The notes under the pieces are model-generated. The model was given only the letters and a program-made list of their open reading frames with translations. It was not told the DNA's origin and made no database searches. A program made the translations under genes and the position numbers. Below, piece by piece: positions 6,472 to 15,336 of a DNA stretch of 43,838 bases. The first letter of the stretch is position 1. Every line of letters begins with the position of its first letter. Source of the stretch: Desulfobacteraceae bacterium (lineage in GTDB: Bacteria > Desulfobacterota > Desulfobacteria > Desulfobacterales > SURF-15); assembly GCA_003599475.1 (NCBI GenBank), contig QZKK01000192.1:1-43838 (forward strand), read 5' to 3'.

Positions 6472-8559
6472 ATGAACCAGATATACGACGTATCGAACGA
6501 ATTCCAACAGAGGAAGCTCATCCGCCGGAAGGCGCGCCGGGCATCCCTGTTCGAGAAGGAACTGATAAAGGCCGCCTCGAAAAAAAGCGTGGTCATGCTG
6601 AAACCGAAGATCATGGCGAGAAACCCGGTCATGTTCGTCTGCGAGATCGGCGCGGCTCTGACGACCCTTGTCCTGTTCCTGGATTTGCTGCAAAGCCGGG
6701 GGAACTGGGCATACACCGTTGCGGTCGCGCTGATCCTGTGGATGACCGTTCTTTTCGCAAACTTTGCCGAGGCGCTGGCGGAAGCGCGCGGAAAGGCGCA
6801 AGCCGATACCCTGAAGCGGACCCGGAAAAAGACCGTGGCCCGCAGGGTGGTCGACGGGAGGGAGGAAAAGGTCGAATCGGATCGGCTGCGGGAGGGTGAT
6901 GTCGTCCTTGCCGCAGCCGGCGAGATCATCCCGAACGACGGAGAGGTGATCGAGGGGGCGGCAAGCATCGACGAATCGGCGATCACGGGGGAATCCGCGC
7001 CGGTGATCCGGGAAGCCGGCGGCGACCGGTCCGGCGTCACAGGCGGCACGCGGGTTCTATCGGACTGGATCAAGATCCGCATCACCGCCGGCGCGGGAGA
7101 GTCGTTTCTCGACCGGATGATCGCCCTGGTCGAAGGGGCCGTCCGCCAGAAAACGCCCAATGAGCTTGCGTTGACCGTGACGCTTGCGGGATTGACTCTC
7201 GCCTTTCTGATGGTGACCGGATCGCTCTGGCCGATCGGACTCTACTTCGGGGTGGACCTTCCGATCCCGACCCTCATTGCGCTTCTCGTCTGCCTCATCC
7301 CGACTACCATCGGGGCGCTTCTGGCGGCCATCGGGCTTGCCGGCATGGACCGCGCCCTTTCCGCAAATGTGCTCGCCAAAAGCGGCAAGGCGGTCGAGCT
7401 TGCAGGAGATATCGACACCTTGCTCCTGGATAAGACCGGCACCATCACCATGGGGAACCGGCAGGCCACCGCCTACTACCCGCTTCCCGGGGTGACCAAC
7501 GAGCAGATCGCCCGGGCTGCGATGAGCGCATCGTTCGGAGACCAGACCCCCGAAGGGAAATCGATCGTTAAACTCGGTATGGAGACGCTCGGGGCGAGCG
7601 CACCCCGCGAAACCGGGGAGGGGAAGGTCATCCCCTTCACCGCACAAGCCCGGCTGAGCGGACTCGATCTGCCCGACGGAAGCAGCTTCCGAAAGGGAGC
7701 TCCGAATGCCGTCATCAAGCGCATCTGTGCGCCTGGAGGATCGATCCCCCAAGCCCTGAAGGGGCTTGTCGACAACGTAGCCCGGAAGGGGAGCACCCCG
7801 ATTGCGGTCGCCGAAGGGAGAGAGGTGCTCGGAGTGGTGGCGCTTTCCGATGTGCTCAAACCCGGCATCCGGGACCGGTTCGAGCGGCTCCGCGCCATGG
7901 GGCTTCGCGTGGTGATGGTGACCGGAGACAACCCGCTCACCGCCGAGGCGATCGCCCGGCAGGCCGGGGTCGACGACTATATCGCGGAGGCGACTCCGGA
8001 GGACAAGCTTGACTATATCCGCGGGGAACAGCGTGCAGGGAGATTGATCGCCATGATGGGAGACGGCACCAATGACGCCCCCGCGCTTGCCCAGGCGGAT
8101 ATCGGGGTCGCCATGAACTCCGGGACCCAGGCGGCAAAGGAGGCGGGGAACATGGTCGACCTGGACAGCGATCCGACCAAGCTGATCGAGGTCATCGAAA
8201 TCGGAAAACAGCTCCTGATGACCCGCGGAGCGCTGACCACCTTCTCCATCGCCAACGATGTCGCCAAGTATTTCGCGATCATCCCTGCGATGTTCATGCT
8301 GGCCATCCCGAAGCTTGCCGCGATCAACATCATGCATCTGGCGACCCCCCAGAGTGCGATCCTCTCGGCCCTGATCTTCAACGCGATCATCATCCCGCTG
8401 CTGATCCCGATCGCCGTCAAGGGCGTGAAATATCGACCGATGGGAGCGGACGGCATCCTGCGGCGGAACCTTCTCATTTACGGTCTCGGTGGAGTGGTTG
8501 CGCCGTTTGCAGGGATCAAGCTGATCGACGTCGCTTTGACGATAATGGGTGTTTCCTAG
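6472..8559 (+). CDS. kdpB: KdpB, P-type ATPase subunit of Kdp
   Basis: A 695-residue P-type ATPase that powers K+ uptake by KdpA. The aspartate phosphorylated in the cycle is D320 in [13 protein letters not shown]. The actuator loop ITGESAPV, the [14 protein letters not shown] hinge and [17 protein letters not shown]-domain motif are intact. Four N-terminal and three C-terminal membrane helices fit the family. I chose the ATG at 6472 because AGGAG lies 7 bases upstream. The ATG at 6466 is too close to that site, and an earlier frame start at 6415 would place the hairpin inside the gene. Confidence 0.97.
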   Translation: MNQIYDVSNEFQQRKLIRRKARRASLFEKELIKAASKKSVVMLKPKIMARNPVMFVCEIGAALTTLVLFLDLLQSRGNWAYTVAVALILWMTVLFANFAEALAEARGKAQADTLKRTRKKTVARRVVDGREEKVESDRLREGDVVLAAAGEIIPNDGEVIEGAASIDESAITGESAPVIREAGGDRSGVTGGTRVLSDWIKIRITAGAGESFLDRMIALVEGAVRQKTPNELALTVTLAGLTLAFLMVTGSLWPIGLYFGVDLPIPTLIALLVCLIPTTIGALLAAIGLAGMDRALSANVLAKSGKAVELAGDIDTLLLDKTGTITMGNRQATAYYPLPGVTNEQIARAAMSASFGDQTPEGKSIVKLGMETLGASAPRETGEGKVIPFTAQARLSGLDLPDGSSFRKGAPNAVIKRICAPGGSIPQALKGLVDNVARKGSTPIAVAEGREVLGVVALSDVLKPGIRDRFERLRAMGLRVVMVTGDNPLTAEAIARQAGVDDYIAEATPEDKLDYIRGEQRAGRLIAMMGDGTNDAPALAQADIGVAMNSGTQAAKEAGNMVDLDSDPTKLIEVIEIGKQLLMTRGALTTFSIANDVAKYFAIIPAMFMLAIPKLAAINIMHLATPQSAILSALIFNAIIIPLLIPIAVKGVKYRPMGADGILRRNLLIYGLGGVVAPFAGIKLIDVALTIMGVS

Positions 8560-8571
8560 GAGGAAAAACTT

Positions 8572-9162
8572 ATGAACAAACCAGTTGAAAAGACCGCTTT
8601 TTTTCTAGAAATTGCGACATCCGGCCGGATCGTGCTGGCCAGCATGTTCATCTGCTGCCTGCTCTATACGATGATCATCCTAGGTATAGGTCAGGCCGCG
8701 ACACCGCACACGGCAGACGGGTCGCTTGTCCGCAACAAACAAGGTCAGATCATCGGCAGCGAGGCGATGGCTCAAGCCTTCTCCCGTCCGGAATACATCT
8801 GGCCGAGACCGTCGGCCGTAGATTATAATGCTTCGGCGGCAGGGGGCAGCAATCTCTCGCCGACAAACCCTAAAATTCGAGAGCGAGCCCAAAAGCTGAT
8901 CGAGGGGCTCGGAGCGGCGGACGGCAAAAAGGTCCCTGCAGATCTCGTGACTGCATCCGGCAGCGGCATGGACCCCCACATCACCCTGGGTGCCGCGAAG
9001 TATCAGGCGCGGAGGGTCGCCTCGGCCCGAAAAGTTGAGCTCAGCAAGGTTCTTGCGCTCCTGGAAGAGCATGCGGAGCGCACCGGATGGATTTTAACCC
9101 CCGAACCTGTGGTAAACGTTCTCCGAGTGAACATGGCGTTGGACCGGATGGAAAAGCAATGA
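8572..9162 (+). CDS. kdpC: KdpC, accessory subunit of Kdp
   Basis: A 196-residue protein with one N-terminal membrane helix (about 18-42) and a soluble domain. KdpC typical motifs are present: SEAMAQAFSRPEYIWPRPSA, GGSNLSPTNP, and SGSGMDPHITLGAAKYQARRVA. KdpC stabilises the KdpA-KdpB complex and raises ATP affinity. AGGAGG sits 9 bases before the ATG, 12 bases after the kdpB stop. Its TGA overlaps the next start in an ATGA, so the following KdpD-like protein should be translationally coupled. Confidence 0.97.
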   Translation: MNKPVEKTAFFLEIATSGRIVLASMFICCLLYTMIILGIGQAATPHTADGSLVRNKQGQIIGSEAMAQAFSRPEYIWPRPSAVDYNASAAGGSNLSPTNPKIRERAQKLIEGLGAADGKKVPADLVTASGSGMDPHITLGAAKYQARRVASARKVELSKVLALLEEHAERTGWILTPEPVVNVLRVNMALDRMEKQ

Positions 9163-10838
9163 TCGAGAATCGGCCTGAAAGCTTTCTGAGGATCATCCGT
9201 CGATCCCAACGGGGCAAGCTGAAGATTTACCTGGGGTATGCCGCAGGCGTCGGCAAAACCTACCAGATGCTCCTGGAAGGGCACCGCCTCAGGGAGGATG
9301 GAATCGACGTCGCCGTCGGCCTGGTGGAAACCCATGGAAGAGCCGAAACCGAGGCGCTGCTCGAGGGCCTGGAATCGATCCCCCGCCGGAGGATCCTCTA
9401 TCGCGGCATCGAGATCGCGGAGATGGATCTCGATGCGATCCTAAAGCGGCGACCGAGTGTTGCGCTGATCGACGAGCTTGCCCACACCAACGTGCCGGGG
9501 AGCAAAAACGACAAGCGCTACCAGGACGTGGAAGAGATTCTGTCTGCGGGCATTCACATCATCTCCACCTTAAACGTCCAGCATCTCGAAAGCTTATACG
9601 AAACCGTGGAGCGCAGCACCGGGGTCAAAGTCCGGGAGCGTATTCCCGACCGCATCATCTCCGAAGCCGACCAGATCGTCAACGTGGATATCACCACGGA
9701 AGACCTCAGGCGCCGCCTGAAGGAAGGGAAGGTTTACACCCCTGAGCGCATCGAGACCGCCCTCGATCATTTCTTCAAATCGACCAACCTAGAGCAACTG
9801 CGAGAGCTGACCCTCCGCGAATTGGCCGCCCAAATCGATTCGAGAAGGCGCGATCCGCTCAAAGAGGACGTTCTCTCCAGTCCGGATCAGGTCTTGGTGT
9901 GCCTGAGCTCGAAAGGACCCAACAGCGAGGCGCTGCTTCGCTATGCTTCCCGCCTGGCCGGTCGTCTGAACCGCAATTGGTATGCTATTTATGTGCAAAC
10001 ATCCAGGGAGAGTCCTACAGCCATCGATACGGCCACCCAGCGGACGCTCGCCAACACCCTGACCCTCGCCCAACAGCTCGGCGCGACCGTATTCACTTAC
10101 AAGGGCGACGATATCGTAAAGACCATCCTGCAGTTCGCCAAGGAGTACCGGGTGGGGCATATCGTGATCGGCGCAACGGCAAGGAAGATCCCTTTCTGGC
10201 GGCGGCTCAAGGGGGAAATCAGCATCGTCGAGCGGTTGATCACCGAGGGGACGGATATTACCGTGGTTGTCCTCGACACCATGGCGATCAAGAAGGCCCC
10301 TCCGGCCGCAGAGGCTGCCCGCCCGTCCTCGGAGTCATTTGAAGAGATCAAAGAAAAGGAAGATCCGGTTTCTGAGCGTGAAGCCATCCCGTCCGATCGC
10401 TGCATCCTCATCTGGGATGAACCCATTGAAAAAGAAGAAGCGATCCGGCAGCTTTTGGACGCGTGTTGCCGTGAAGGAGCCGATCACAGAGAGTCGGCCT
10501 GGGAGGCTCTTCTTGAGCGCGAGCGGCAAGGAGGAACCTTTATGGGAGAGGATGTGGCGATCCCCCATGCGCGGATCACTGGGCTCAAGAAGCCCTTTGT
10601 CGCTCTTGGTGTCGGCACGGTGGGAATCCGGGATCGCGATACGGGGCGCAGCGCCCGGATTATGTTCCTCCTTCTTTCGCCCGCCGGTTCGCAGGAAAGC
10701 CATCTGGCGTTGCTCGGGGCGATCAGCAGAATGGCGCGAGACGACCAGTGGCGCAAGGAAGTCCTTTCCGCCAGGAAGCCCACGGAAGCCATGGAGGTGA
10801 TCCGGGAGTGGGAAGTGCGCGGGGCTGAAATCCGATAA
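9159..10838 (+). CDS. kdpD: KdpD sensor module fused to a PTS EIIA domain, no kinase domain
   Basis: A 559-residue soluble protein. Residues 10-225 are the KdpD N-terminal domain with Walker A GYAAGVGKT (Lys33) and DELAHTN. Residues 245-370 are a universal-stress (USP) domain, which in other KdpD proteins senses c-di-AMP or other ligands. The membrane helices, dimerisation helices and ATPase of normal KdpD are absent. In their place residues 415-555 form an EIIA domain of the fructose/nitrogen PTS type with the phospho-acceptor His470 in AIPHARI. It could read PTS phosphorylation and K+ status together, perhaps acting on the ATPase or on the regulators. The start overlaps the kdpC stop (ATGA); the frame can be read back to 9087, but that start lacks support. 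Confidence 0.92.
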   Translation: MIENRPESFLRIIRRSQRGKLKIYLGYAAGVGKTYQMLLEGHRLREDGIDVAVGLVETHGRAETEALLEGLESIPRRRILYRGIEIAEMDLDAILKRRPSVALIDELAHTNVPGSKNDKRYQDVEEILSAGIHIISTLNVQHLESLYETVERSTGVKVRERIPDRIISEADQIVNVDITTEDLRRRLKEGKVYTPERIETALDHFFKSTNLEQLRELTLRELAAQIDSRRRDPLKEDVLSSPDQVLVCLSSKGPNSEALLRYASRLAGRLNRNWYAIYVQTSRESPTAIDTATQRTLANTLTLAQQLGATVFTYKGDDIVKTILQFAKEYRVGHIVIGATARKIPFWRRLKGEISIVERLITEGTDITVVVLDTMAIKKAPPAAEAARPSSESFEEIKEKEDPVSEREAIPSDRCILIWDEPIEKEEAIRQLLDACCREGADHRESAWEALLERERQGGTFMGEDVAIPHARITGLKKPFVALGVGTVGIRDRDTGRSARIMFLLLSPAGSQESHLALLGAISRMARDDQWRKEVLSARKPTEAMEVIREWEVRGAEIR

Positions 10839-10846
10839 AAAATGAG

Positions 10847-10883
10847 GGAGGATCATCTGAACTAATTGAAAGTACTATCCTCC
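10847..10883. terminator. Weak inverted repeat between convergent kdpD-like and apbE genes
   Basis: GGAGGAT (10847-10853) and ATCCTCC (10877-10883) form a 7-base stem with a 23-base loop, placed where two convergent genes end. The right arm overlaps the last codons of apbE. There is no clear U-run on either strand, so termination here is only a possibility. Confidence 0.25.
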
Positions 10884-12050
10884 AGTTACGCCGGGGTTAT
10901 CCCTCATTCCCGCCGTCGAAGCCTCATACCGGGCAAAGCCGCTGCTGCGCGTTAGAATCAATAGGCCCGAATCGTCCAACATAATGAAAAGGGCCTCTAC
11001 GCCCGCCATGGATTCGACCAGTTTCAGGCCGTCGTCCACGCCCATTACGCTCAGGGCAGTGCCCAGGATATCGGTCGTCAGCGCATCCGGCCCGATGACC
11101 GAAACGCTCGGTACGTTTTCCGCCGTGCGCCCGCTGCGCGGATCGACAATGTGGGAGTAATGCCTGCCGTCGATTTCGACGAAACGCCGGTAGTTGCCGG
11201 AGGTGGAAACCGCCATGTCGCTGACCTCGACAACCGTGACGACAGGACCAAGCTCATCGGGACGGCGTGGGTCCTGTATCCCCACACGCCAGGGCCGCCC
11301 GTCGGGATGGCGTCCGAGTGCCCGGATGTCGCCGGACATGGCGATCAGGGCTGAGGTCGTGCCGCGCTCTTTGAGCAGGCCAGCGATGTCATCGGCCACA
11401 AACCCCTTTCCAAGGCCGCCCAGGTCGATGGACACTGCGGCGGTTTTCATGACCGTCCAATCGCTGTCATCCAATGCGAGCTTGTCGACCCCCATGCGGT
11501 CGAGGGTCTTCTGGATCTCGGCCGCGGTCGGCACTTTTTGGACTTTCCCGGCGGTTTTCCACAGATCGATCAACGGGGCGGCCGTGATATCGAAGGCGCC
11601 ATGGGTCTTGCCGTTCCAATTCTTTCCGATATTGACGGCATTCCACAGCTCGCGCGAGAGGCGCATTTTTTGGCCCGGCGGCAATCGGTTCAGCCGGCCA
11701 AGCTCCGATGTCGGCATATGGGCGCTCAGAATCTCCTCGATGTGCCCCACGCGCTGGACGACTTGTTCGAACAACGCTTCTTGCCGGTCACCATCCGTTT
11801 CGCACAGACTGATGCTTACGATGGTTCCCATGGCCTTCCAACTGCGGGTCTCGACGTTTGCGGGCCTTGAATGGGAAGCCCAGCGTCCGATCAAGAGGGC
11901 CGCGCCGGCGGCAGCGGCCACGGCCAGCAGCACGGCCCAAAACGGCGCAGTGAGGTATCCACGGGCCTTGGCGCGTTCCTCTGAGGATTGCGCCTCTGCG
12001 TGTGTGTCGCCGAGCGCCGCCGTATCTTTCTTGTGCGTTTTCACATCCAC
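10875..12050 (-). CDS. apbE: Membrane-anchored FAD:protein FMN transferase (ApbE)
   Basis: ApbE proteins attach FMN to threonine residues of exported flavoproteins such as RnfD, RnfG and NqrB/C. Family motifs are visible: an early MGTIVSISL, VSIDLGGLGKGFVADDIA, GDIRALG, and the late GNYRRFVEIDGRHYSHIVDPRSGRT followed by DALTTDILGTALSVMG. Instead of a lipoprotein signal there is a basic N-terminus and one hydrophobic helix near residues 35-55, which suggests an anchored periplasmic enzyme. The gene overlaps the end of corA; GTG at 12050 or GTG at 12044 could be the start, and neither is decisive. No flavinylation substrate gene lies nearby. Confidence 0.92.
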   Translation of the reverse strand: MDVKTHKKDTAALGDTHAEAQSSEERAKARGYLTAPFWAVLLAVAAAAGAALLIGRWASHSRPANVETRSWKAMGTIVSISLCETDGDRQEALFEQVVQRVGHIEEILSAHMPTSELGRLNRLPPGQKMRLSRELWNAVNIGKNWNGKTHGAFDITAAPLIDLWKTAGKVQKVPTAAEIQKTLDRMGVDKLALDDSDWTVMKTAAVSIDLGGLGKGFVADDIAGLLKERGTTSALIAMSGDIRALGRHPDGRPWRVGIQDPRRPDELGPVVTVVEVSDMAVSTSGNYRRFVEIDGRHYSHIVDPRSGRTAENVPSVSVIGPDALTTDILGTALSVMGVDDGLKLVESMAGVEALFIMLDDSGLLILTRSSGFARYEASTAGMRDNPGVTGG

Positions 12051-13105
12051 TTCTTTCTCTTGAAATAGCTGATCATGCCGATGCCGACGGCAAGCATGAC
12101 GCCCCAAATCATGAAGTAGCCCCAGGTCCACTTGAGCTCAGGCATGTGCTCGAAGTTCATGCCGTACACGCCGACGATGAAGGTCAAGGGGATGAAGATC
12201 GTGGCGATGATGGTGAGCACCTTCATGATCTCGTTCATGCGGTTGCTGATGCTGGATAGATAGGTGTCGTGCATGCCGCCGAGGATATCCCGAAAAGTTT
12301 CCACCATGTCGATGACCTGGATCGTGTGATCGTACAAGTCACGCAAAAACACCTTGGTTTCCGTGCGGATCAGCGCGGATGCGCTCTTCTCTAGTGCTCC
12401 GAGCTCCTCGCGCAGCGGCCAGACCGCCTTGCGCAGGCTCAGGATGTGGCGTTTGAGGCGATGGACTTCCCGGATATCTTCCGGTTTCGGGTCGGATAGG
12501 ATCCGGTCGTCGATATCCTCGATGCGATCCCCGATGCGCTCGACAGCCAGAAAGTAATGGTCCACCACGGCGCTCATGAGGGCGTAGGCCAGATAATCGG
12601 CTCTCATCGAACGGATACGGCCTTTGGCGGTCCGGAGGCACTCCCGCACCCCGTCAAACACGTCGCCTTCGTCCTCCAGGAAGGAAACCACATGGTTTTC
12701 ACCCAGGATCAGGCTGACATGTTCGGTCTCCACTTGGTTCTCCGCTTCGTTGTATGCCACCATCTTCAGGACAATGTAAATATAGCTTGGAAATTCCTCG
12801 GTTTTCGGGCGCTGGGAGATATTGACGATGTCCTCCAGGGTCAGGGAATGCAGATCGAGGCATTTGCCCAGCCCCTCGATCAGGTCCATGTCATGAATGC
12901 CGTTGACGTTGATCCAGGTCACACCGGGGGCCTTTGCGAGCTTCCCGCATTGATTCACGGAAACGTTGCTCTGTTCGTTCAGCGCAGTCTCGCTGTATTC
13001 GATGACGTCGACTCGCACCGTGTCCACTCTCCGTTCGCCAGTGAATACCAAGGTTCCCGGGGAGCCGCGGGGTTTTATTTGCTTCTTTTTTGTCGATTTC
13101 GGCAT
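12041..13105 (-). CDS. corA: CorA-family magnesium/divalent cation channel
   Basis: A 354-residue protein with the long soluble N-terminal alpha/beta and coiled helical region and two C-terminal membrane helices typical of CorA. The signature GMN is at residues 315-317 in VYGMNFEHMPEL, the loop between the helices that forms the selectivity filter. The C-terminus ends in basic RKKW. GAGGAG lies 9 bases before the ATG. It is followed by apbE with a short overlap, so the two are probably one transcript. Confidence 0.95.
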   Translation of the reverse strand: MPKSTKKKQIKPRGSPGTLVFTGERRVDTVRVDVIEYSETALNEQSNVSVNQCGKLAKAPGVTWINVNGIHDMDLIEGLGKCLDLHSLTLEDIVNISQRPKTEEFPSYIYIVLKMVAYNEAENQVETEHVSLILGENHVVSFLEDEGDVFDGVRECLRTAKGRIRSMRADYLAYALMSAVVDHYFLAVERIGDRIEDIDDRILSDPKPEDIREVHRLKRHILSLRKAVWPLREELGALEKSASALIRTETKVFLRDLYDHTIQVIDMVETFRDILGGMHDTYLSSISNRMNEIMKVLTIIATIFIPLTFIVGVYGMNFEHMPELKWTWGYFMIWGVMLAVGIGMISYFKRKKWM

Positions 13106-13125
13106 TTTCCTTCACTCCTCATTCG

Positions 13126-13212
13126 GTCAGCAGTGGCGCAAACAAGTCCTCTCCGCGAAAAACTCCATAGATGTCATGGAGCAGTTCCAGGAGTGGGGAA
13201 AGCGCCAACGGC
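13126..13212 (+). pseudogene. Remnant of a PTS EIIA C-terminus related to the KdpD-like gene
   Basis: The plus-strand frame reads QWRKQVLSAKNSIDVMEQ then FQEW at 13131-13196, aligning without gaps to QWRKEVLSARKPTEAMEV then IREW at 10746-10811 of the kdpD-like gene. By hand count 50 of 66 bases and 12 of 22 residues are the same. The upstream part of the domain is missing; corA and apbE now lie between the two copies. Confidence 0.7.
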
Positions 13213-13215
13213 GGG

Positions 13216-15279
13216 CTACTCCCCGCCCTCCATCCCTTCCGCCATGCGGATAAGATCTCCGTGCAGGTCGGACGATGGCTCCATTTTCCGGATGACCATG
13301 CCTCCCAGGGTTTTTGTGAACCCTTCGATATCCAGACAGCCGATCAGGTGCCGGTGGCGCCAGTCCGGAGGGATGAGCTTCGCCCACGGACCTTCCGGAA
13401 TTTTTCTGCGGAGCTTGGACCAATGCCGGATCGCGGCTGTGCGGATCTCCTCTGCCGGCATATCCCATGGAAACCGGTCGGGCAGGTCGGCCGATATCAA
13501 ACAAAAGGCGTTTGAACCGATCGGTTTTTCTCCGGTTCTCTCCTGGATGAGGACCGCAAGCAGCGCCCCCCAGAGGCTTCCCAAAAAATGGAAAAGCGCA
13601 GCCGATCCATCTTCCAGGCGCAACACAGGGGCTTCACCGGGCTCGACTCGGATAAATCGGGCAAAGTCCCTCGCCAGGTTTGCGGAAATGACCGGGCCGC
13701 GGGTCGAGTCGACTTTAAGCTCGACCCTTGCGCTGGTATCGGCAACCAGAACCCGGGAGCGGCTCAAGGTCGCAGACACCCTGAGCTTCCGGCCGCCGAG
13801 CAATAAACGGCCGCTGTCCGCTGCAATCCGGGGCAGTTTTCCAAGCACCCGGCGGGTGTCCTGATCGATTATTTCGATTTCGCCCTTGCGATTTTCGATA
13901 TTGGTGTGGATGATCCCAAGCGCGAAGGCCTCCTCCAGCTTCTCTCCCATATGGTATCTTCCGCTTCCGGAAATCAGCCACCCTTCATCGGTCAGGTGGT
14001 CGAGAAGCTCCGGCAGCCCGGCGGTCCATTCCGTCCGCTCGAGCCAGGCCGGCATGCGGGAGGCCAGGGCCTTGGCGGTGATCCACTTTTGAGGGGTCTG
14101 CATGAGCAGGCTCATGCACTGCTGCACCAGCACCGACGGGCAGAAATGATAGGAATCGCCGAGCAGGCGGCCTTTTCCGGCACAATCGATCAGATGCTCG
14201 TATCGCAGGGTTTGCCCTTGGCCTGCAGACAAGCAGCAAACCCGGGTCACCGGCATGCGCCGGCTGCCCCGGCCGATCCTCTGGAGCAAGCTCGTGACAT
14301 TCGAAGGGGGATCGGCCAGGACAATCCGGTCGATGTCGCCGATATCGATTCCCACCTCCAGGGTCGTGGTGGCAAAGCAGAGTCCTGCAGTTCCGGTGAG
14401 CATTCTTCGCTCTACGGCCTCCCTCCTGGCTTTGGATAGACTCCCGTGATGGAGAAACACGGAATCTCCAAAGGGCGGGCGCCCTTTAAACACCGAAAAA
14501 AGCCTTTCGGCATCGGCGCGGCGTTTGACAAAGACGAGCACCTTGCGGGCGCCCGCTCCCTCCACGATCCTTTCCCGCAGGGTCTCTGCCAGGGCTCCGG
14601 CGCTTTTATGGACGAATTCCGCTTCGATGGGCCTGCCTCCCGGGATTTGTACAATCCGAGCACACGCCCCGAGATATCGGCCGGCAAGGCCTGACGGATC
14701 ATCCACCGTTGCCGATGAGGCGATGATCTGCAGGCCCGGCGCGATGCGTCGCATGCGTGAGACGAGACAGGCGAGCTGGTCCCCCCGGGGCGTGGCATCC
14801 AGCATGTGGATCTCGTCGAGCACCAGAAACCGCGCCTGCAATACCATGGAAGGCGAGTGCGCAAGGATGGAATCCAGCGACTCCGGGGTGGTGACCACGA
14901 CATGAGGCGGCCTTGAACCCGAAATTTCACGGTGCTCTCCCGTGCGCCGGCCGATGGCAAGACCCATGGCGGAGAAAGGCGGGCCAAGACGTCTCGTGAG
15001 ATCATTGACCAAGGCCCGGGTCGGGGAGACGATCCATCCCGAAAGCCCCGAAACCTTTCGGGGCTCGGATTCGGCCAGGATCATCTCGGCGATGGGTGCC
15101 GCAAATGCTTCCGACTTTCCGCTCGCGGTGGGGGCGATGAGCAGCGTCGGATGCCCTTCCATGATCGCAGGGATTCCATCGAGTTGAATGGGGGTGGGGG
15201 TTCCAAACCTTGCCAGAAATGCATGCCATGCCCTCGGAATGAGGGACTTCAAGGTGTTTATGGCGGCCCCGTCTGTCAT
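13216..15279 (-). CDS. Lhr-like superfamily II DNA helicase (BrxHI-like)
   Basis: A 687-residue SF2 helicase. It has a Q-motif-like TPIQLDGIP, motif I PTASGKS (50-56), Ia SPTRALVNDL, motif II DEIH (155-158), motif III SSAT (188-191), motif V ATTTLEVGIDIGDID and motif VI QRIGRGSRR (333-341). The layout is that of Lhr-type helicases, with a winged-helix region after the core and a unique C-terminal third. Helicases of this type are found in type 2 BREX (BrxHI) and in other defence islands, beside DUF2791 ATPases as here. It is the last gene of a six-gene operon. The 57-base gap before it shows no strong Shine-Dalgarno, and its translation may be modest. Confidence 0.88.
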   Translation of the reverse strand: MTDGAAINTLKSLIPRAWHAFLARFGTPTPIQLDGIPAIMEGHPTLLIAPTASGKSEAFAAPIAEMILAESEPRKVSGLSGWIVSPTRALVNDLTRRLGPPFSAMGLAIGRRTGEHREISGSRPPHVVVTTPESLDSILAHSPSMVLQARFLVLDEIHMLDATPRGDQLACLVSRMRRIAPGLQIIASSATVDDPSGLAGRYLGACARIVQIPGGRPIEAEFVHKSAGALAETLRERIVEGAGARKVLVFVKRRADAERLFSVFKGRPPFGDSVFLHHGSLSKARREAVERRMLTGTAGLCFATTTLEVGIDIGDIDRIVLADPPSNVTSLLQRIGRGSRRMPVTRVCCLSAGQGQTLRYEHLIDCAGKGRLLGDSYHFCPSVLVQQCMSLLMQTPQKWITAKALASRMPAWLERTEWTAGLPELLDHLTDEGWLISGSGRYHMGEKLEEAFALGIIHTNIENRKGEIEIIDQDTRRVLGKLPRIAADSGRLLLGGRKLRVSATLSRSRVLVADTSARVELKVDSTRGPVISANLARDFARFIRVEPGEAPVLRLEDGSAALFHFLGSLWGALLAVLIQERTGEKPIGSNAFCLISADLPDRFPWDMPAEEIRTAAIRHWSKLRRKIPEGPWAKLIPPDWRHRHLIGCLDIEGFTKTLGGMVIRKMEPSSDLHGDLIRMAEGMEGGE

Positions 15280-15336
15280 GAATACGCTTTCGGAAGACTT
15301 GGCCCTTCGATGCTCCGGATCCGCCCCATTGTTCCA

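Noticed and set aside
7057..8337. 426-codon minus-strand frame inside kdpB
   Set aside because: Antisense shadow of a highly conserved P-type ATPase gene; composition is biased to His, Gly and Arg.
12557..13864. 435-codon plus-strand frame spanning corA and the Lhr-like helicase
   Set aside because: Shadow of two real minus-strand genes. Only the short EIIA-like piece in another plus frame (13126-13212) is meaningful.
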